A DNA stretch of 64,000 nt from Nocardioides nitrophenolicus (lineage in GTDB: Bacteria > Actinomycetota > Actinomycetes > Propionibacteriales > Nocardioidaceae): NCBI RefSeq assembly GCF_016907515.1, contig NZ_JAFBBY010000001.1:1798001-1862000 (forward strand), written 5' to 3'. This document shows positions 60,990 to 64,000 of this stretch, piece by piece. The notes beneath the pieces are model-generated. The model was given only the letters and a program-made list of their open reading frames with translations, ran no database searches and had not been told where the DNA came from. The position numbers and the translations under genes are program-made. The stretch's first letter is position 1. The number at the start of each line of letters is the position of its first letter.

Positions 60990-61705
60990 GCGGATGCTCC
61001 TTCGGTGGTGACGTGGGTGACGGTGACGTGCTCGAGATAGGGGTCGAAGACGTCGAAGTTGACGACCTGGTTGGGCTCGGCGTACTCGGCGCCCCAGAGC
61101 TCGTCGGCGCGGAAGCGCACGGTGTAGACGTGCTCTGGGTTCTCGCCGAGCCCGTTGCCCGCGCTGTCGGGGTAGATCATCGGGCCGTGGTGCAGCACCA
61201 CCTCGCCGACCGCACCCCGGATGTAGCGGGCCCGGCGGGTGTGTCCCTTCGGGGCGGACCGGATCACCCGGACGACGTCGCCGACGCGGAATCGGGCGAC
61301 CTTGTCGGACTCGCGCTTGGCGGGGGCGCCGGCCGGTACGACGGCCTCGACGAAGGCGAGCAGCTCCGGGTCGTCCTCGTGCTCGGGCAGCGGGGCGTCG
61401 GGGTGGGCCAGGTAGTGCTCGGTGCGCCGGTCGAGCTCGGCGAGGTCGAGCTTGCCCAGCTGCTCCCCGAAGTGCTCGACGGTGTGGATCCAGTGCTCGT
61501 AGTAGGGCGACTTCAGGTAGACGGCGGGGTCGATCAGCTCGATACCGTGGCGGAACTGGTCGACGCCGAAGAAGCCGGCGCGGAAGCACATCGCGAACAT
61601 CGGAAAGACGGCGCGCTCCCAGTCGGCGCGGAAGACCGGCTCCTCCTCGGGGACGACCACGGGTCCGATGCCGTCGGTGCCGGCGAGGTCGAAGACTCCG
61701 TTCAT
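60986..61705 (-). CDS. nthB: Nitrile hydratase beta subunit
   Basis: A 239-residue subunit. It starts [16 protein letters not shown] (family signature MNGIHDxGGxxGxGPV), with [10 protein letters not shown] and, at the C-terminus, the SH3-like barrel with [26 protein letters not shown] and [12 protein letters not shown]. The two arginines near the active-site cleft in the TRRARYIRG region stabilise the oxidised cysteines of alpha. Start and stop overlap the amidase and alpha genes by four bases. Confidence 0.95.
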   Translation of the reverse strand: MNGVFDLAGTDGIGPVVVPEEEPVFRADWERAVFPMFAMCFRAGFFGVDQFRHGIELIDPAVYLKSPYYEHWIHTVEHFGEQLGKLDLAELDRRTEHYLAHPDAPLPEHEDDPELLAFVEAVVPAGAPAKRESDKVARFRVGDVVRVIRSAPKGHTRRARYIRGAVGEVVLHHGPMIYPDSAGNGLGENPEHVYTVRFRADELWGAEYAEPNQVVNFDVFDPYLEHVTVTHVTTEGASA

Positions 61706-63261
61706 GCGGTGAGCTCCTTGTCGTGGGTGGTGCGGTGGGTGGTGCGGTGGTGGGGTGCGGTGAGTGTGCCGAGCGTCTGCTCGAAGGCGTGGGCGGCGCG
61801 GAGCACGCCCGCGTCGTCGAACATCCGGCCGACGACCATCAGGCCGACCGGGAGACCGTCCGAGAGGCCGGCCGGGATGCTGCAGGCCGGGTGCCCGGTA
61901 ACGTCGAGGGGCGCGGTGTTGGCGACCATCTCCAGGGCCCGGGTGACCACCTCCTCGACGGGGGCGTCGGCCGGCGGGATCAGGCTCGCGGTGATGGGCA
62001 GGGTGGGCATGACCAGCACGTCGTGGGTCGCCAGCGGGGCGTCGTACGCCGCCGCGAGGCGCCGCTCGAGGTTGCGCGCCTTGCCGTACGCCGCGCCGTA
62101 GCCCTCGCGCAGCGACCAGGTGCCACCGAGGGCGACCAGCTTGACGGTCTCGGAGAAGGCGGCCGGGTCGCGACGCCAGCGCTCGCCGTAGAACGCCATC
62201 TGCTCGGGGTCGTAGCCGCCCTTCCAGTTCAGCCCGTAGGCGTTGCCCTGGACCATCTGCCAGGTCGCGCCCTCGACCGAGATCACGTCCCACAGCGCGG
62301 CGCCGTGCTTGTGCCAGGGGATCGCGACCTCCTCGGCGACGTGACCGGCGGCGGTCAGCCGCTCGATCGCGTCCCGGACCACCGCGTTGACGCCGGGGTC
62401 GGAGTTGGCCTGGTCGAAGCCCTCGCTCACGACGCCGATCCGCAGGCCGCGGTCGAGCCGGCCGAGCGCGGCGACGTAGTCCTCGCCGGCGACGCCGGTG
62501 GGCTGGCGCGGGTCGGCCCCGTCGGCGCCGGCGAGCACGCTGAGCAGCGCCGCGGCGTCGGCCACCGTCGGCGCGATCGGGCCGAGGTGGTCGATCGACT
62601 GCTCGATCGGGAAGGCGCCGGTGTAGGGCACCAGGCCGAAGCTGGGCTTGTGTCCCACGACGCCGCAGAAGGCCGCCGGGATCCGGATCGAGCCACCCTG
62701 GTCGCCACCCACCGCGAGGTCCACCTCGCCGGCCGCGACGAGGGCCGCGCTGCCGCTGGACGAGCCGCCGGTGGTGCGGTCGAGGTCCCACGGGTTGCGG
62801 ACCGGGCCGGTCTTCGCGGTGTGCGAGGCGCCGGAGAAGCACAGGTCCTCGCAGACCGCCTTCCCGGCGATCGTGGCGCCGGCGTCCAGCAGCCGGGTGA
62901 CCACGGTGGCGTCCCGGGCCGGCACGAAGCCGCGCACCGTCTCCGAGCCGTTCATCATCGGCACCCCGGCCACGGCGATGTTGTCCTTGACCGCCACCCG
63001 CCGCCCCGCCAGTGGACCGCTGTCCGCGCCGGTCAGCTCGGTCGTGACGTACCAGGCGCCGAGCGGGTCGTCGGCCGGCTCCGCCCAGTCCCGGTCGGGC
63101 GCGCTCGGCGCCACCTCGGCGTCGTACAGCTCCTCGACGACCGCCCACGAGCCCAGCAGGCCGGTGGCCGCGGCGTGGTAGAAGTCCAGGTCCCCGTCGG
63201 CGATGCCGAGCCGCAGCTCGCCCGCCAGGTCCCTGATCGCCGTTCGGGACGGCAGCTCCAT
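61702..63261 (-). CDS. Amidase (amidase signature family)
   Basis: A 519-residue enzyme hydrolysing the amide formed by nitrile hydratase to acid and ammonia. The amidase-signature triad is complete: Lys92 in [11 protein letters not shown], cis-Ser168 in GGSSSGSA and nucleophile Ser191 in [12 protein letters not shown]. The similarity is to the enantioselective amidases found next to nitrile hydratases in Rhodococcus and Pseudonocardia. It is the first gene of the operon, with GAGGAGGA before its ATG, and is divergent from an AraC-type gene. Confidence 0.93.
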   Translation of the reverse strand: MELPSRTAIRDLAGELRLGIADGDLDFYHAAATGLLGSWAVVEELYDAEVAPSAPDRDWAEPADDPLGAWYVTTELTGADSGPLAGRRVAVKDNIAVAGVPMMNGSETVRGFVPARDATVVTRLLDAGATIAGKAVCEDLCFSGASHTAKTGPVRNPWDLDRTTGGSSSGSAALVAAGEVDLAVGGDQGGSIRIPAAFCGVVGHKPSFGLVPYTGAFPIEQSIDHLGPIAPTVADAAALLSVLAGADGADPRQPTGVAGEDYVAALGRLDRGLRIGVVSEGFDQANSDPGVNAVVRDAIERLTAAGHVAEEVAIPWHKHGAALWDVISVEGATWQMVQGNAYGLNWKGGYDPEQMAFYGERWRRDPAAFSETVKLVALGGTWSLREGYGAAYGKARNLERRLAAAYDAPLATHDVLVMPTLPITASLIPPADAPVEEVVTRALEMVANTAPLDVTGHPACSIPAGLSDGLPVGLMVVGRMFDDAGVLRAAHAFEQTLGTLTAPHHRTTHRTTHDKELTA

Positions 63262-63452
63262 GGCAGTTCCTCCTCTTCGTCGTTCCTGGCGGCAGAGCGA
63301 ACGCCCGGCGCACCGGCCGGGTCAATGGCCGTGCGGGGTCGAGGAGCGGGATGGATAGGGAGAGTCAAGGGCAGGCGAGCCAGGTCCATGCCGGACGCCG
63401 GTACCCACGGAAGAGGGTTGACCGGCCCCGGGCCGGGGCGCAGGGTTGGTCC
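63262..63452. promoter_or_regulatory. Divergent control region of nitrile operon and AraC-type regulator
   Basis: On the plus strand TTGACC (63418-63423) and CAGGGT (63441-63446), 17 bp apart, form a full promoter six bases before ATG 63453. Its spacer contains the palindrome CCGGCCCCGGGCCGG. On the minus strand two TTGAC boxes occur, but no clear -10 follows, as expected for a promoter needing an activator. Confidence 0.6.
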
Positions 63453-64000
63453 ATGCCAGGGTGGTTCGAGATCAACGCCGCGGATCGGCCGGCTCCTCAG
63501 CGCCCGGAGTACTGGCGCAGCGCGGTGTGCGACCAGTTCGTGCCGCTGGCGGTCGAGCCGGGCGGCGGCATGCTGCGCGGCCGGGTCGCGGGCGGCGACG
63601 TCGCCGAGCTGCGCCTGCGCCGGATCCGCGCAACCCAGCACGGGTTCGAGCGCCGGCAGCGCGACATCAGCGCGGCCGACCCGGAGGTGCTGCACCTGCT
63701 GCTGCTCGACCACGGCGAGACGCTGGTCGAGCAGGACGACCGCGCCACCTCGATGACGCCGGGCGACCTGCTGCTCTACGACAGCTCACGCCCGTTCCGG
63801 TTCCGCACGGCCGGCGAGTTCCAGTTCACGATCTGCCTGATGCCCAAGCGGCTGCTTCCCGTCCCCGAGCGGGTCCAGCGCACCTGGACGGCCCGGGCTC
63901 TTCCCAGCGCGCACGGCGTGGCGGCCGCGGTCGCCCCGCTGCTCGCCTCGCTCGCCCGCCACGGCTCCACCGCCGACGCGGCCCAGCAGCTCGCGCTCCA
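63453..64000 (+). CDS. AraC-family regulator (AraC_binding_2 domain), N-terminal part
   Basis: The frame runs off the right edge after 182 residues. The visible part is a cupin-like AraC_binding_2 sensor domain: WRSAVCDQFVPLAVEP, HLLLLDHGETLVEQDDRATSMTPGDLLLYDSSRPFRF (cited in part: MTPGDLLLYDSSRPF) and FTICLMPKRLLP. The AraC helix-turn-helix would lie beyond the window. Regulators of this kind (NitR/OxdR type) induce nitrile and aldoxime operons in Rhodococcus. Divergent placement makes it the probable activator of the amidase-nitrile hydratase-oxd operon. Confidence 0.85.
   Translation, partial: MPGWFEINAADRPAPQRPEYWRSAVCDQFVPLAVEPGGGMLRGRVAGGDVAELRLRRIRATQHGFERRQRDISAADPEVLHLLLLDHGETLVEQDDRATSMTPGDLLLYDSSRPFRFRTAGEFQFTICLMPKRLLPVPERVQRTWTARALPSAHGVAAAVAPLLASLARHGSTADAAQQLAL

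Overview
The window is 64 kb of very GC-rich DNA (about 72 percent by eye) from an actinobacterium. A member of the Nocardioidaceae (Nocardioides or Pimelobacter type) fits best, but this is inferred from gene content and not from a marker gene. Supporting signs are FadE5, FadB2 and EtfD of the mycobacterial type, the short actinobacterial Dcd, DtxR/IdeR-type iron boxes, a KstR-like operator, and many genes whose start codon lies six bases after a TAnnnT or CAnnnT box, which is the layout of leaderless mRNAs. I called 63 protein genes (two cut by the window edges) and one tRNA-Gly(CCC).

Layout. 0-3.4 kb: end of a Liv-type ABC importer, an enoyl-CoA hydratase and an acyl-CoA ligase in one overlapping operon. 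3.4-8.7 kb: an SDR, a mycothiol-dependent-type DinB protein, a secreted GH43-like protein and FadE5. 8.9-15.9 kb: an Rrf2 regulator, a SnoaL/ketosteroid-isomerase-like gene under a KstR-like box, housekeeping genes, tRNA-Gly, a divergent lipase/dcd pair and an iron-regulated siderophore-interacting protein. 16.1-19.7 kb: the last three enzymes of a meta-cleavage pathway (hydratase, acylating aldehyde dehydrogenase, aldolase) with a divergent IclR regulator. 19.9-27.8 kb: a CocE-type hydrolase, an SDR, TetR, an epimerase, a DUF4097/RHH pair and another acyl-CoA ligase. 28.2-31.6 kb: EtfD with an unusual repeat tail. 31.8-36 kb: a secreted amidohydrolase-like protein and an M1 metallopeptidase lipoprotein. 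36-40.8 kb: ssuDCBA sulfonate operon with a divergent LysR. 40.8-44.4 kb: a secreted propeller-like protein, a GAF-GGDEF protein and an anchored hypothetical. 44.5-48 kb: the branched-chain keto acid dehydrogenase operon bkdABC. 48.2-52.6 kb: six consecutive minus-strand genes for small membrane-anchored proteins, mostly Pro-rich. 52.7-55.2 kb: GntR, a holin-like membrane protein, a tyrosine phosphatase and FadB2. 55.7-64 kb: an aldoxime-nitrile operon (amidase, cobalt nitrile hydratase beta/alpha/activator, cobalt transporter CbtB/CbtA, a DUF1636 ferredoxin, aldoxime dehydratase, acyl-CoA ligase) with a divergent AraC-type regulator.

How it fits together. The dominant theme is catabolism of aromatic, steroid-like, fatty and branched acids through CoA esters: ligases activate acids, FadE5, hydratase and FadB2 carry out beta-oxidation steps, EtfD drains electrons into the membrane, and the meta-cleavage trio and Bkd feed acyl-CoAs. 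The nitrile operon can convert an aldoxime stepwise to nitrile, amide, acid and finally acyl-CoA, and brings its own cobalt supply.

Intergenic DNA is the most unusual part. Two arrays of a 32-bp unit flip orientation in the middle. There are also long palindromic elements whose ends coincide with stop codons, a perfect 235-bp tandem duplication, and a two-copy inverted-repeat element. These repeats are the best candidates for something undescribed, together with the ten SLFD/SMFD motifs in the EtfD tail.
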